A stretch of 64,000 nt of DNA from Vibrio fortis (GTDB taxonomy: Bacteria > Pseudomonadota > Gammaproteobacteria > Enterobacterales > Vibrionaceae): NCBI RefSeq assembly GCF_000695685.1, contig NZ_JFFR01000027.1:372001-436000 (forward strand), in the 5' to 3' direction. Under the pieces are notes generated by a model, which was not told the origin of the DNA, did no database searches, and saw only the letters and a list, made by a program, of their open reading frames with translations. This document shows, piece by piece, positions 16,483-25,313 of this stretch; the stretch's first letter is position 1; the number at the start of each line of letters is the position of its first letter. The position numbers were made by a program, and so were the translations under genes.

Positions 16483-18231
16483 ATGCTGTCTGATATTGAA
16501 ATTTGCCGCTCTGCTTCACTTAAGAACATCAGTGATATTGCTCTCGGTGCAGGCTTAACCACTGACGAATTCCAACCTCTCGGATTACATAAAGCAAAAG
16601 TCTCTCTCGAAAGCCTAAAGCGTCTCGAAGATAAACCAAAAGGGAAACTGGTCCTTGTTACAGCGATTACACCAACGCCACTCGGTGAAGGGAAAACCGT
16701 TACGACAATCGGTTTGAGCCAAGGCTTAGCAGCAATCAATCAGTCAGCAATGGCTTGTGTTCGTCAACCTTCAATGGGGCCTGTATTTGGTGTCAAAGGC
16801 GGTGCTGCTGGCGGTGGTTACTCTCAAGTAGCCCCAATGGAACAATTGAACCTACACCTAACTGGAGATATTCACTCTGTTACCGCGGCCCATAACCTCG
16901 CATCGGCAGCTATCGACGCTCGTTTGTATCATGAGCAGCGAGAAGGAGCGGAAGCCTTTGAGCAACGCTCCGGCTTGAAAGCGCTCAATATTGACCCTAA
17001 GCGCATTGTTTGGCGCCGAGTTCTCGATCATAACGATCGTGCACTACGTATGATTACCGTTGGTCGTAACGAAGAAGGTAAAAGCATTAATGGCTTTGAA
17101 CGTGAAGACGGCTTCGATATTTCAGCAGCTTCGGAGCTTATGGCAATTCTCGCGCTCGCTGAGAACTTACAAGACCTACGTAAACGTATCGGACGCACTG
17201 TATTAGCTTACAATCAAAACGGTGAGCCGCTGACGGCTGAAGACTTTCAAGTCGCTGGTGCGATGACTGTTACCATGAAGGATGCTATCGAACCAACATT
17301 GATGCAGACGTTAGAAGGTGTCCCTACACTGATTCACGCAGGCCCTTTTGCCAACATTGCTCACGGAAACTCGTCGATCATTGCAGACAATATCGCACTG
17401 AGACTTGCAGACTACGTCGTAACTGAAGGTGGTTTTGGCTCTGATATGGGCTTTGAGAAGGCGTGCAATATCAAAGCTACTGCGGCCAAACAGTCACCAG
17501 ACTGCGCAGTGGTTGTAGCAACGCTTAGAGGCCTAAAAGCTAATTCGGGTCTATACGACTTGAGGCCGGGCACTCCTCTCCCAGACTCGATCTTCCACGA
17601 CGACACACATGCTCTTGTCGCGGGCTTTGAAAACCTTAAATGGCATATCAATAACGTTAAGAAATATGGCGTTCCTGTGGTGGTTGCCATTAACCGATTC
17701 CCACAAGACTCAACACAAGAGCTCGAACAACTCAGCTCCTTGATTAGTGAGTTCGACGACACTGTTTCGGTGGCAGTCAGTGAAGCCTTTGGTAAAGGTG
17801 GTGAAGGAGCAATTGACTTGGCCAAGGCTGTCGTCGCTTCTTGTCAAAATCCGGCACAATTCAAGCCTCTCTACACGACAGAACAATCACTCGAAGAGAA
17901 ATTAATGGCTGTGGCGGAAGTTGGTTATGGGGCATCAAGTCTGACTTTGTCTAACAAAGCAAAATTGCAACTGGCAGAGTTTAAAAAGCATGGCTTTGAC
18001 CACCTTTCGGTATGCCTTGCCAAAACGCCATTATCGATTTCAACGGAAGCACACGTTAAAGGCGCACCAACTCAGTTTGATGTTCCTGTGAGAGAGCTCA
18101 AGCTGTGCGCAGGGGCAGGATTTGTCTATGCACTATGTGGGAATGTAATGACCATGCCTGGGCTTCCTGACAAGCCAGCGTTTATGTCTTTAGACATCAA
18201 CGAAGATGGTGAAATCACAGGCTTAAGTTAG
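16483..18231 (+). CDS. fhs: Formate-tetrahydrofolate ligase
   Basis: A 582-residue cytosolic enzyme that makes 10-formyl-tetrahydrofolate from formate, THF and ATP. The nucleotide-binding loop TPTPLGEGKT is at residues 63-72; other family blocks are VRQPSMGPVFGVKGGAAGGGYSQV (shown in part), GGFGSDMGFEKACNIK and VPVVVAINRFPQDS. Length agrees with bacterial FTHFS (about 555-580). Ribosome site AAGGA precedes the ATG. Together with gcvTHP and glyA further on it supplies one-carbon units, though it is not in their operon. Confidence 0.96.
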   Translation: MLSDIEICRSASLKNISDIALGAGLTTDEFQPLGLHKAKVSLESLKRLEDKPKGKLVLVTAITPTPLGEGKTVTTIGLSQGLAAINQSAMACVRQPSMGPVFGVKGGAAGGGYSQVAPMEQLNLHLTGDIHSVTAAHNLASAAIDARLYHEQREGAEAFEQRSGLKALNIDPKRIVWRRVLDHNDRALRMITVGRNEEGKSINGFEREDGFDISAASELMAILALAENLQDLRKRIGRTVLAYNQNGEPLTAEDFQVAGAMTVTMKDAIEPTLMQTLEGVPTLIHAGPFANIAHGNSSIIADNIALRLADYVVTEGGFGSDMGFEKACNIKATAAKQSPDCAVVVATLRGLKANSGLYDLRPGTPLPDSIFHDDTHALVAGFENLKWHINNVKKYGVPVVVAINRFPQDSTQELEQLSSLISEFDDTVSVAVSEAFGKGGEGAIDLAKAVVASCQNPAQFKPLYTTEQSLEEKLMAVAEVGYGASSLTLSNKAKLQLAEFKKHGFDHLSVCLAKTPLSISTEAHVKGAPTQFDVPVRELKLCAGAGFVYALCGNVMTMPGLPDKPAFMSLDINEDGEITGLS

Positions 18232-18252
18232 CATTTATAGATGCTCAAAACA

Positions 18253-18302
18253 GCAAATTGCAGGTTATCGTCATGGTGAATGTAAGATAAGCTGCAATTT
18301 GC
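18253..18302. repeat. 11-base inverted repeat after fhs, with a third partial copy
   Basis: GCAAATTGCAG (18253-18263) and CTGCAATTTGC (18292-18302) are exact inverse copies with a 28-base gap; CAACAAATTGCAC follows at 18312. It could be a weak terminator or operator before the diguanylate cyclase. Confidence 0.5.
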
Positions 18303-18427
18303 ATACAAAAGCAACAAATTGCACACATACCTCTCAACTAGGAGATTTACCTAATCAGTTCTGGGTAAAGATCACATTAATAACCCCACTAAATCTATAG
18401 TATTGCGCTGATTCTTTGGGGATTGTA

Positions 18428-20332
18428 ATGAAAGCAAGCATAAAAAAACTCGCAGGCCAATTTCTCTGTACTGTCCTAGCCCTAGGAATAGTTCCCGCGC
18501 TATATATAAACTCCGAATTTGACCGTATAAAAGCGCAATATGACACGAACATAAAACAGGCCAGCCAAAATCAAATCGAATACAGTTTTCACGAGCTGGG
18601 TTTAATCATACGTGAAGTTTCTAACACCATTCCAACCATTGCTGAATCAACGACACTCAAACGAGCCATACAATCGCCTTCAAACGACAACATCCACGCT
18701 CTACAAGATCTATGGCTGATGCTAGCCAATGGTCAAAAGTACTACTCGCAACTTCGTTATCTAGATCTTAAGGGTGATGAAAGAATACGTATCAATTATC
18801 AAGATGGTGAGGCACGCGTTGTCCCTGATAGTCAACTGCAAAACAAGGCGTCTCGTGACTATTTCACCACATTACAGCAACTTAAAGTTGGTGAGATTGC
18901 GTCTTTTGGTATTGACCTAGAGTATGAAAACGGCGAACCAGTGACTCCCCTGCTTCCTGCCCTACGAATCATGACACCCGTCGCAGTAGATGACAGCATT
19001 GTAGGCTACTTCATTGTTAACCTGAACATGGTCGAGATTTACGACCGACTTCATTACACCTTTGGCTCATCACTGGCGCAGCCGATCCTAATTAATAGCT
19101 CAGGCCATATATTGATGTCGCCGGAACCAGACCAAGCCTTTGGTCACCTCATCGATGCCCGTGCCGATAATACCTATGCAGTTACTCATCCAGAACTATG
19201 GAATGAGATTCTACAGCAGCGCAGTGGCAGTTACTTTGATGGTAAAGATTGGTATTTTTACGCGGATATCAGCCCTAATATTGAACAGTTGGAAGGACCT
19301 GTTCATATGGTATTGCACGTCGATAACCAACAACTTAGTGCGCAATACCAGCAAGAATACACAGCAATCATTATTCAGATAGTGACTCTCTCTATACTCA
19401 TCTCAATCGTATCTGGTGTTTTCGTTGCATGGAACGTTAACCACAAGAAGAACAGCATCGAGAGTCAACTCGCTAAGGCGGCGATGAACGGAATGTCGGC
19501 CTTGGTTATCACGGATCGTAACAATCGTATTGTTAAAGTTAATCGTGAGTTCACCCGCGCGAGTGGCTATACGCTTGAAGAAGTTAAAGGCAAACAACCT
19601 TCGATATTCGCTTCTGGTAAAAACAACCAAGAGTTCTACATGCGTATGTGGGCGATCATCAATGAGCGTGGCATGTGGGAAGGCGAAGTGATAAACCGTC
19701 GCAAAGATGGCTCCCTAATTACAGAAATCCTAAGAATCCAGACGATCAAAGATTCAAACAACGTGATTCAATTCTATGTTGCATCGTTCGTTGATATCAG
19801 TAAGCGCAAAGAGCTTGAAAACAAACTGCGTAACTTAAGTGAGAAAGACGCACTTGCTGGCTGTTGGAATCGCCGTAAATTTGATGAAGAGCTACGTGAT
19901 GAGTGTAACCGTGTCGCTCGTTACCCTGAGTTTGAACAGTCTTGTCTAGCAATTGTCGACATCGACCACTTCAAACGCATCAATGATCAGTTTGGACACG
20001 ACTATGGCGACAAGGTGATTCAGGTCGTGGCGGGTGTGTTGCAAAGAGAGTGTCGTGAGACCGACTTTGTTGCGCGTATTGGTGGCGAAGAGTTTGGCAT
20101 TGTCCTACCCCATACCAAACCAAACGAAGCCTACTGTGTGCTTAATCGCCTGAGAGTTGCAATATCGCTCGAGCTTGATGATCAAGTCACAGTCAGTGGC
20201 GGCGTAACCAACGTAACACATGACTCCAAACTCAGCTACAAATGTGCAGACTTAGCCCTCTATGAAGCAAAGGCAAACGGAAGAAACAACATCTGCTTGT
20301 TCCTGGATAGTGAAATGGAGCAAATCGCTTAG
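18428..20332 (+). CDS. Membrane sensor diguanylate cyclase (Cache-like, PAS, GGDEF)
   Basis: A 634-residue protein. A membrane segment near residues 10-28 is followed by a periplasmic sensor of about 280 residues with dCACHE-like features (SQLRYLDLKGDERIRIN, SRDYFTT, FGIDLEYENG), a second membrane helix (about 310-332), a PAS domain (about 350-460) and a C-terminal GGDEF domain. The active motif is GGEEF at 552-556, which is catalytically competent, and an RETD inhibitory site (RxxD) lies five residues upstream at 543-546, so product feedback is expected. It makes cyclic di-GMP from two GTP. The ATG at 18428 is preceded by GGGGAT; the TTG four codons upstream would remove that site. Confidence 0.93.
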   Translation: MKASIKKLAGQFLCTVLALGIVPALYINSEFDRIKAQYDTNIKQASQNQIEYSFHELGLIIREVSNTIPTIAESTTLKRAIQSPSNDNIHALQDLWLMLANGQKYYSQLRYLDLKGDERIRINYQDGEARVVPDSQLQNKASRDYFTTLQQLKVGEIASFGIDLEYENGEPVTPLLPALRIMTPVAVDDSIVGYFIVNLNMVEIYDRLHYTFGSSLAQPILINSSGHILMSPEPDQAFGHLIDARADNTYAVTHPELWNEILQQRSGSYFDGKDWYFYADISPNIEQLEGPVHMVLHVDNQQLSAQYQQEYTAIIIQIVTLSILISIVSGVFVAWNVNHKKNSIESQLAKAAMNGMSALVITDRNNRIVKVNREFTRASGYTLEEVKGKQPSIFASGKNNQEFYMRMWAIINERGMWEGEVINRRKDGSLITEILRIQTIKDSNNVIQFYVASFVDISKRKELENKLRNLSEKDALAGCWNRRKFDEELRDECNRVARYPEFEQSCLAIVDIDHFKRINDQFGHDYGDKVIQVVAGVLQRECRETDFVARIGGEEFGIVLPHTKPNEAYCVLNRLRVAISLELDDQVTVSGGVTNVTHDSKLSYKCADLALYEAKANGRNNICLFLDSEMEQIA

Positions 20333-20355
20333 CACATAAATCACTAAATATAATT

Positions 20356-20408
20356 ATGGCTCTTACTTTTACTCTCCGTTTTAGAGAATAGAAGTAAGAG
20401 CCATTTTT
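20356..20408 (+). terminator. Intrinsic terminator of the diguanylate cyclase gene
   Basis: ATGGCTCTTACTT (20356-20368) pairs with AAGTAAGAGCCAT (20391-20403), with further inner pairing (CTCTC/GAGA), then TTTTT. Confidence 0.88.
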
Positions 20409-20458
20409 CGTAAATCTTCGTGTATGAATACCGCTTAGTGCATCCCACTATAATCGTA

Positions 20459-21064
20459 TTAATCCGGCCTTGGATAGAACCTTAATTGCTTACCTTCCAC
20501 AACCATGATGCAGTCCATATTGGCTGCGTGAGCCGCCTGTTTTCCCAAATCTGTATCTTCAAACACTACGCACTGCTCCGGTGATAGCCCCATCCCTTTA
20601 CACGCATCCAAAAACGTATCGGGGTTTGGTTTATGACGCTCCACGTCAGTCGCTGTAACCAAGCTATCTAACTTTGGCAAAATATCAGTTTTAGCAAGTA
20701 AGGTTTCTGCACTTTTACGTTGACTGCCCGTCCCTACCGCAAGTCGTTTTCCTCCATAATGCTCTAACAATAAATCATGGGTACAAGAGATCACATCACC
20801 TTTATTTTCAATATTGGCAAAGGCATCCATCTTGAACGCTGATACTGCTTTCGGATCCAAGCTCAAACCATATTTTGCGTTTACTTCACCCGCTATTTTG
20901 TAGCTCGGCATGCCACCTAGGCTATGTAGCCAAGATGCTTCAAATTCAAAACCAAAGTGATTGGCTGTCTGCTGCCATGCTTGGATATGCGCTGGCATGG
21001 TATCAATGAGAGTACCGTCCATATCGAAAATTAAGCCGTCATACTTGGTTAGATCAATCGTCAT
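20459..21064 (-). CDS. HAD-superfamily sugar-phosphatase, YqaB-like
   Basis: A 201-residue HAD hydrolase of the beta-phosphoglucomutase group: motif I IFDMDGTLIDTMPAH, motif II Thr in VGTGSQR, motif III Lys in RHKPNPDTFL, and motif IV VFEDTDLG. It resembles E. coli YqaB (fructose-1-phosphatase) in length and in DMDGTL.DT.P.H. The ATG at 21064 was chosen because GGAGTGA lies just upstream and the 14-residue extension is not family-like. Unrelated in detail to the YieH-like protein earlier in the window. Confidence 0.87.
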   Translation of the reverse strand: MTIDLTKYDGLIFDMDGTLIDTMPAHIQAWQQTANHFGFEFEASWLHSLGGMPSYKIAGEVNAKYGLSLDPKAVSAFKMDAFANIENKGDVISCTHDLLLEHYGGKRLAVGTGSQRKSAETLLAKTDILPKLDSLVTATDVERHKPNPDTFLDACKGMGLSPEQCVVFEDTDLGKQAAHAANMDCIMVVEGKQLRFYPRPD

Positions 21065-21150
21065 CACTCTGTCACTCCAAAATAAAACTACTGATACCAT
21101 AACCAATTACGAGTATCATGAGCCAACATTTTTTATGTTTATCAATGGTT

Positions 21151-21561
21151 ATGTTACAAATATCGAATAACGTCTCTATACAATCTTGGGAGATTCAGCT
21201 TACCGCTATTCGCGCCCAAGGTGCAGGCGGGCAAAATGTGAACAAGGTGTCTAGCGCAATCCACCTTCGCTTTGATATCAAGCACTCTACCCTACCTGAT
21301 TTTTACAAAGAGAGGCTACTGGCTTTGAAGGACAGCCGTGTTACCTCTGAGGGTGTCATCATCATTAAAGCGCAACAGTTTAGAACGCAGGAGCAGAACA
21401 AAGAGGATGCACTCAACAGGCTCAAAGCTTTGATCCTTGATGCAACAAAGGTAACAAAGACAAGACGTGCAACCAAACCCACTAAAGCTTCTCAGAAGAG
21501 ACGTTTAGAAAAGAAAAAACAGCGCAGCAACACCAAACAACTGCGTGGCCGAGTGAGTTAA
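21151..21561 (+). CDS. arfB: Alternative ribosome-rescue factor ArfB (YaeJ)
   Basis: A 136-residue class I release-factor-like peptidyl-tRNA hydrolase that frees ribosomes stalled on broken mRNA. The catalytic GGQ is in RAQGAGGQNVNKVSS, and the long basic C-terminal tail that threads the mRNA channel is present (TRRATKPTKASQKRRLEKKK). MLQISNNVSI aligns with the E. coli start MIVISRHVAI, so I begin at 21151 rather than at the longer frame starting at 21118. No strong ribosome site is visible. Confidence 0.93.
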   Translation: MLQISNNVSIQSWEIQLTAIRAQGAGGQNVNKVSSAIHLRFDIKHSTLPDFYKERLLALKDSRVTSEGVIIIKAQQFRTQEQNKEDALNRLKALILDATKVTKTRRATKPTKASQKRRLEKKKQRSNTKQLRGRVS

Positions 21562-21600
21562 CCAGCGTTTAGCTCATTTGTACCGGCTTAGCTCTCAAGT

Positions 21601-21918
21601 TTACGCCCCTCTAGTCAACGATAAGATCAACTTGATCAACAGCTTTCTTTGCTCGCCAGTTAACAACCGAGAAACAGCAGCCACGTCGTCAACCGTTGTT
21701 TGAGTAGCTTCTAACGTATCCATCACCACATCTAAATCTGATATCGCGAGTGAACGCGTAAGGGAGCGATATTGCGACATTTTAATATCGGCTTCGCCCC
21801 TCTCAATCCGCTGATATGTTTTCAAACTCATCCCAGCCATCGACGCGAGTTTTTCTTGTGAAAGGTTGGCTCGTTTTCTTCGTTCAATAATTGCCAACAC
21901 AATAGGTTCATTTGACAT
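21601..21918 (-). CDS. XRE-family helix-turn-helix regulator
   Basis: A 105-residue protein with an N-terminal helix-turn-helix (RRKRANLSQEKLASMAGMSLKTYQRIERGEADIKMSQY, shown by its parts at residues 12-50) and a short helical C-terminal part. The ATG at 21918 has GAGAG upstream. It is divergent from the 103-residue gene at 22118 and probably regulates that or itself. Targets are unknown. Confidence 0.85.
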   Translation of the reverse strand: MSNEPIVLAIIERRKRANLSQEKLASMAGMSLKTYQRIERGEADIKMSQYRSLTRSLAISDLDVVMDTLEATQTTVDDVAAVSRLLTGEQRKLLIKLILSLTRGA

Positions 21919-22117
21919 ACTCTCGGCCCTCAAAAGACACTTATGTCCTATTTTCAGCAAAAAGCAGACCAAATTGGGCATAAACTATTTACATAAACGC
22001 CCAGTAGCATATGATGCTCCGCCTAAAAAACGTTATATTTCAAATAACTTGTGTTAGTTTATAAATTTAGCGCAATTAATAAACAAACCTAAACCACTCT
22101 CGGGAAGAGCAAATAAA

Positions 22118-22429
22118 TTGCAAAATGCAAATACTAGCGATGCAAAAAACGACATTGCCAATCGCTTCAAAATTATATTTCCCTGTATTAAACAGTTGCT
22201 AGACACACGAAACCCAGTAGCAGAAATCACCACAGTTCAATTTAGGCTACTGACTTATAAGGAGTTATTACTTCACAGCCACAGCTTAACCAAAGCAGAA
22301 GTGGACAAAGGCTTTAATTCATTGACACCAGAAGAGAAAAAGATCGCTCAGTTAGGTGTATTACACATAAACAAAGCGATCTTAGAGATTGATGAGTTGT
22401 TGGCAGGGTTAACGACGCGAACCCTGTAA
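22118..22429 (+). CDS. Hypothetical protein, 103 residues
   Basis: A TTG start at 22118 is supported by GGGAAGAG 8 bases upstream; the only nearby ATG opens another, very short frame. The protein is helical and soluble, with no signal and no recognised motif. It is divergent from the XRE regulator, about 200 bases away, and its last 21 bases overlap the end of the convergent protease gene. Confidence 0.6.
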   Translation: MQNANTSDAKNDIANRFKIIFPCIKQLLDTRNPVAEITTVQFRLLTYKELLLHSHSLTKAEVDKGFNSLTPEEKKIAQLGVLHINKAILEIDELLAGLTTRTL

Positions 22430-23500
22430 GACTTGATTAGAGCGAGTTCTTCTCAAACCCAGTGCGAGAAGGACTCCAAGCCATAATGTTGATAACGCAC
22501 CACCACTACTACTCTCACTAGAGCTGCTGACAGTTTGAATACTGCCGTGTTGACTTAAGTAAGCGGTACGTTTTAAGTCCGTTGATGTTGCTTTCGGGGT
22601 TTCATTGCCATTGATGACACTCGTAATCCATGCATTGAAATCGTTGATCTCTGTAAACACAGCCGTTACGCCGCCAGTGTAGCCACATTGGCTCGGTCCG
22701 AAACTCGTTATACCAACTTGTACATAATCCGAACCATCCCGCCAGTAAACTGGTCCACCGGAGTCACCCTGACAAGTACCACCGTTTAGTCGCGTTATTG
22801 GACTGTAATCGCCATCAAAACAAACCTGATTATCAGTTAGCGACGCCCCATTGGTAAACAAGCCACTGCATGTTTGGTTATTTATTAGATTCAAATCCAC
22901 ACGCTGCAAAAGTTTGGTACTATCAAATCCAGAAACAGTATCTCCGTGTCCGATCGCAACAAACTCAGGCGTTGTTACTTGACTTCGGTAGCCCTCATTT
23001 TCGGGCAACTTAACGACATCATTAATAGAATCAATATTCATAGGGTCGGCTAATTTAAGAATAGCAACATCATTCTGCAGTAGCTGGCTCAGGTTATTGT
23101 CAAAACCATTGTGGTAATAAACCTCAGAGATGCGATGACGCACGGCTGAACCATATGGGTACTGATTAACATCTTGGAGCTGAGGGACCACGACCGTAAA
23201 CAATTGCGCTCGCTGATCACCATAAATACAGTGTGCAGCCGTCAATATGTGCTGAGTGTCTAAAATGGTTGCACCACAATACGGATCCGTAAAGTAGACG
23301 CCGTCATATTCAAAACTGTCTATAAACAAGCTGGCAATTGAGGGAAAATCTGAGGTGGAAGCATTAGTTCCATTAACAATATAAGGTGAGATATCTACAT
23401 TCGAGTTTGTTGCTGTGACTGTATCAGCGCACACTGCAAAACTTCCAATCAAAGGAAGTGCTCCTATCCATCTCCACTTCTTCGATAGTGTGCTTTTCAT
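22409..23500 (-). CDS. Secreted trypsin-like serine protease with GlyGly-CTERM tail
   Basis: A 363-residue S1 protease. The signal peptide ends near residue 25, a short propeptide follows, and the activated N-terminus IVNG is at 41. The triad is His90 (LTAAHC), Asp144 (NDVAILKL) and Ser247 (GDSGGP), with four or more Cys pairs. After a Ser-rich linker the tail GGALSTLWLGVLLALGLRR is a GlyGly-CTERM signal, processed by rhombosortase in vibrios and linked to type II secretion, as for VesB/VesC. It therefore probably ends up on the cell surface or outside. It stands alone. Confidence 0.93.
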   Translation of the reverse strand: MKSTLSKKWRWIGALPLIGSFAVCADTVTATNSNVDISPYIVNGTNASTSDFPSIASLFIDSFEYDGVYFTDPYCGATILDTQHILTAAHCIYGDQRAQLFTVVVPQLQDVNQYPYGSAVRHRISEVYYHNGFDNNLSQLLQNDVAILKLADPMNIDSINDVVKLPENEGYRSQVTTPEFVAIGHGDTVSGFDSTKLLQRVDLNLINNQTCSGLFTNGASLTDNQVCFDGDYSPITRLNGGTCQGDSGGPVYWRDGSDYVQVGITSFGPSQCGYTGGVTAVFTEINDFNAWITSVINGNETPKATSTDLKRTAYLSQHGSIQTVSSSSESSSGGALSTLWLGVLLALGLRRTRSNQVLQGSRR

Positions 23501-23638
23501 TACCGCTCTCCTACACCTTCAGGATACTCTTATTGACTAATCTTCAGTATAGCGGCTTAAATTGTAAAACATTAACTAATCAATTGATCAAATGTGATGC
23601 ATCCCCAAGATGATCAATAAGTTATATAAAAAGCAAAA

Positions 23639-23678
23639 CCCCTTACCATCCACCATATGAATAGCAGTTGACAAGGGG
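23639..23678 (-). terminator. Terminator downstream of gcvT
   Basis: On the minus strand CCCCTT and AAGGGG enclose a 28-base loop and are followed by TTTTGCTTTTT. The stem is short, so confidence is moderate. Confidence 0.5.
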
Positions 23679-23713
23679 AATGCGAAAAACAATCGGTTAA
23701 AAAATATTAACGA

Positions 23714-24847
23714 TTAGCCACGGTAGTAACGTTGAGGTACAAACGGCATTTTCTCTACTGTCATTGCCAGTTTCTTACCACGTACTTCCGCAAAGACTTC
23801 TGTACCAATCGTAGCAAGATCTGTACGTACATAGGCCATTGAAACAGGCTTACCTGCGTTAGGGCCTGCAGTACCACTTGTTACCACACCGATTTTGTTG
23901 CCTTCGGCATCAAACAGCTCTGCACCTTCACGAACTGGTGCTTTAGTTTGACCAACAAGACCAACGCGCTTACGTTGAACGTCTTTGGTTGCGATCTGAT
24001 CTAGAATGATGTCTGCACCTGGGAAACCACCAGCACGCTCACCGTCTGTGCGACGAACTTTCTGGATACCCCATAGTAGGCTTGCTTCTACCGGTGTCGT
24101 TGTTGTATCTAAATCATGACCGTATAGACATAGACCACACTCTAGGCGCAGTGAGTCACGAGCGCCAAGACCGATCCACTCTACTTCAGCTTCTGCAGTT
24201 AACTTACGAGCTAGTGCATCCGCGTGGTCGTTTGGTACAGAGATTTCGTAGCCATCTTCACCCGTGTAACCACTGCGGCTTACAATGCACTCAACACCGT
24301 CAATATCTACTTTTTGTACGTCCATGAACAGCATCTCAGCTACGCTTGGTTGGAAACGAGCCAGAACTTCTGCCGCCTTAGGGCCTTGTAATGCAAGTAG
24401 AGCACGGTCGTCGATCACTTCAAGCTCTACATCGCTTGGAAGATGTGCTGTCAGGTGGTCGATATCCTGTGTTTTACAGGCCGCATTTACCACAACAAAT
24501 AGGTGGTCGCCTAGGTTGGCTACCATCAAGTCATCCATGATACCGCCCTGCTCATTAGTAAAGAACGCATAACGTTGCTTACCAGAAGGTAGGTCGATGA
24601 TGTCTACTGGAACTAGAGTTTCTAGAGCCGCTGCTGCATTTTCACCGTGAAGACGCAATTGGCCCATGTGAGAAACATCAAATAGACCTGCTGCATCACG
24701 TGTGTGTAAGTGTTCTTTCTTAACGCCCAGTGGGTATTGAACTGGCATATCGTAGCCAGCGAAAGGAACCATCTTTGCACCAACTTCTACGTGCAGTGCA
24801 TGCAGAGGTGTTTTTAACAGGTCTTGAGTTGCTTGTTCTTGAGTCAT
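23714..24847 (-). CDS. gcvT: Glycine cleavage system T protein (aminomethyltransferase)
   Basis: A 377-residue enzyme that takes the aminomethyl group from lipoyl-GcvH and releases ammonia and methylene-THF. Family blocks are KMVPFAGYDMPVQYPLGVKKEH (cited in part), LFDVSHMGQ, GKQRYAFFTNEQGG, SRSGYTGEDGYE and GLGARDSLRLECGLCLYGHD. The ATG at 24847 is used because GGAG sits 6 bases before it; the ATG four codons earlier contains that ribosome site. It is separate from glyA-gcvH-gcvP, with a regulator gene between, and divergent from them. Confidence 0.95.
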   Translation of the reverse strand: MTQEQATQDLLKTPLHALHVEVGAKMVPFAGYDMPVQYPLGVKKEHLHTRDAAGLFDVSHMGQLRLHGENAAAALETLVPVDIIDLPSGKQRYAFFTNEQGGIMDDLMVANLGDHLFVVVNAACKTQDIDHLTAHLPSDVELEVIDDRALLALQGPKAAEVLARFQPSVAEMLFMDVQKVDIDGVECIVSRSGYTGEDGYEISVPNDHADALARKLTAEAEVEWIGLGARDSLRLECGLCLYGHDLDTTTTPVEASLLWGIQKVRRTDGERAGGFPGADIILDQIATKDVQRKRVGLVGQTKAPVREGAELFDAEGNKIGVVTSGTAGPNAGKPVSMAYVRTDLATIGTEVFAEVRGKKLAMTVEKMPFVPQRYYRG

Positions 24848-24986
24848 TTTATTCTCCATGAAGCGTTGCAGGTATCCAACATCGACGCTGCCGCTTATAT
24901 CTCTTTGTAGAGTTGCTCTCTATCTAATAGTAAAGATGAGAACAGTAAGAAAGTAGGAGGTGGCGATATGGCCTCTATCTGTTGTC

Positions 24987-25018
24987 TTTCTATATAAGAA
25001 GAGTGCTCTATATAGAAA
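24987..25018 (-). repeat. Hairpin in the gcvT leader
   Basis: TTTCTATATA and TATATAGAAA are exact 10-base inverse copies around 12 bases. AT-rich and without T-run; it would fold in the 5' part of a gcvT transcript starting upstream. Confidence 0.5.
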
Positions 25019-25061
25019 ACCCAAAAGATAGCGAAATAGACACATTAGGTCACCTTCCAAG

Positions 25062-25118
25062 AATTCACTTCAGTAAACATCAATCAACATGAGTAAACCG
25101 TGTTCACTATAGTAAACA
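25062..25118. promoter_or_regulatory. Array of three AGTAAAC sites upstream of gcvT
   Basis: AGTAAAC occurs at 25072, 25092 and 25111, spaced 20 and 19 bases (two helical turns). The outer sites extend to TTCACTnnAGTAAACA; the last one is the palindrome TGTTCACTATAGTAAACA. This looks like an operator array, plausibly for the neighbouring XRE-cupin regulator. Confidence 0.55.
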
Positions 25119-25205
25119 AGCCTGAATCAGTTTTACACCCTTAACAAGATCAAAACAGTCCAAAATGTGACATTTAACAATTTTAAAACAAATATGACAG
25201 GCACA

Positions 25206-25246
25206 AAAAAGCGTGATATTGATGCTTTTACCATCTATATCACGCT
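25206..25246 (-). terminator. Intrinsic terminator of the XRE-cupin gene
   Basis: On the minus strand AGCGTGATAT pairs with ATATCACGCT (10 pairs) and TTTTT follows. Confidence 0.88.
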
Positions 25247-25268
25247 AATTAAAAGACGTTCACCACAC

Positions 25269-25284
25269 AAGCAAACGTTTGCTT
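25269..25284. promoter_or_regulatory. PurR-like box between the regulator gene and gcvT
   Basis: AAGCAAACGTTTGCTT is a perfect palindrome matching the PurR consensus core GCAAACGTTTGC. It lies before the regulator's terminator, so its role for gcvT is uncertain. Confidence 0.55.
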
Positions 25285-25313
25285 TCACTATAAGAAATTT
25301 AATAACTTTACAT

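Larger units (their letters stand above)
24848..25313. other. Leader and regulatory region of gcvT
   Basis: 466 bases with no gene. It holds a hairpin (24987-25018), three phased AGTAAAC sites (25062-25118), the terminator of the XRE-cupin gene (25206-25246) and a PurR-like palindrome (25269-25284). I looked for a glycine riboswitch on the minus strand and could not see its conserved core. Confidence 0.6.
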
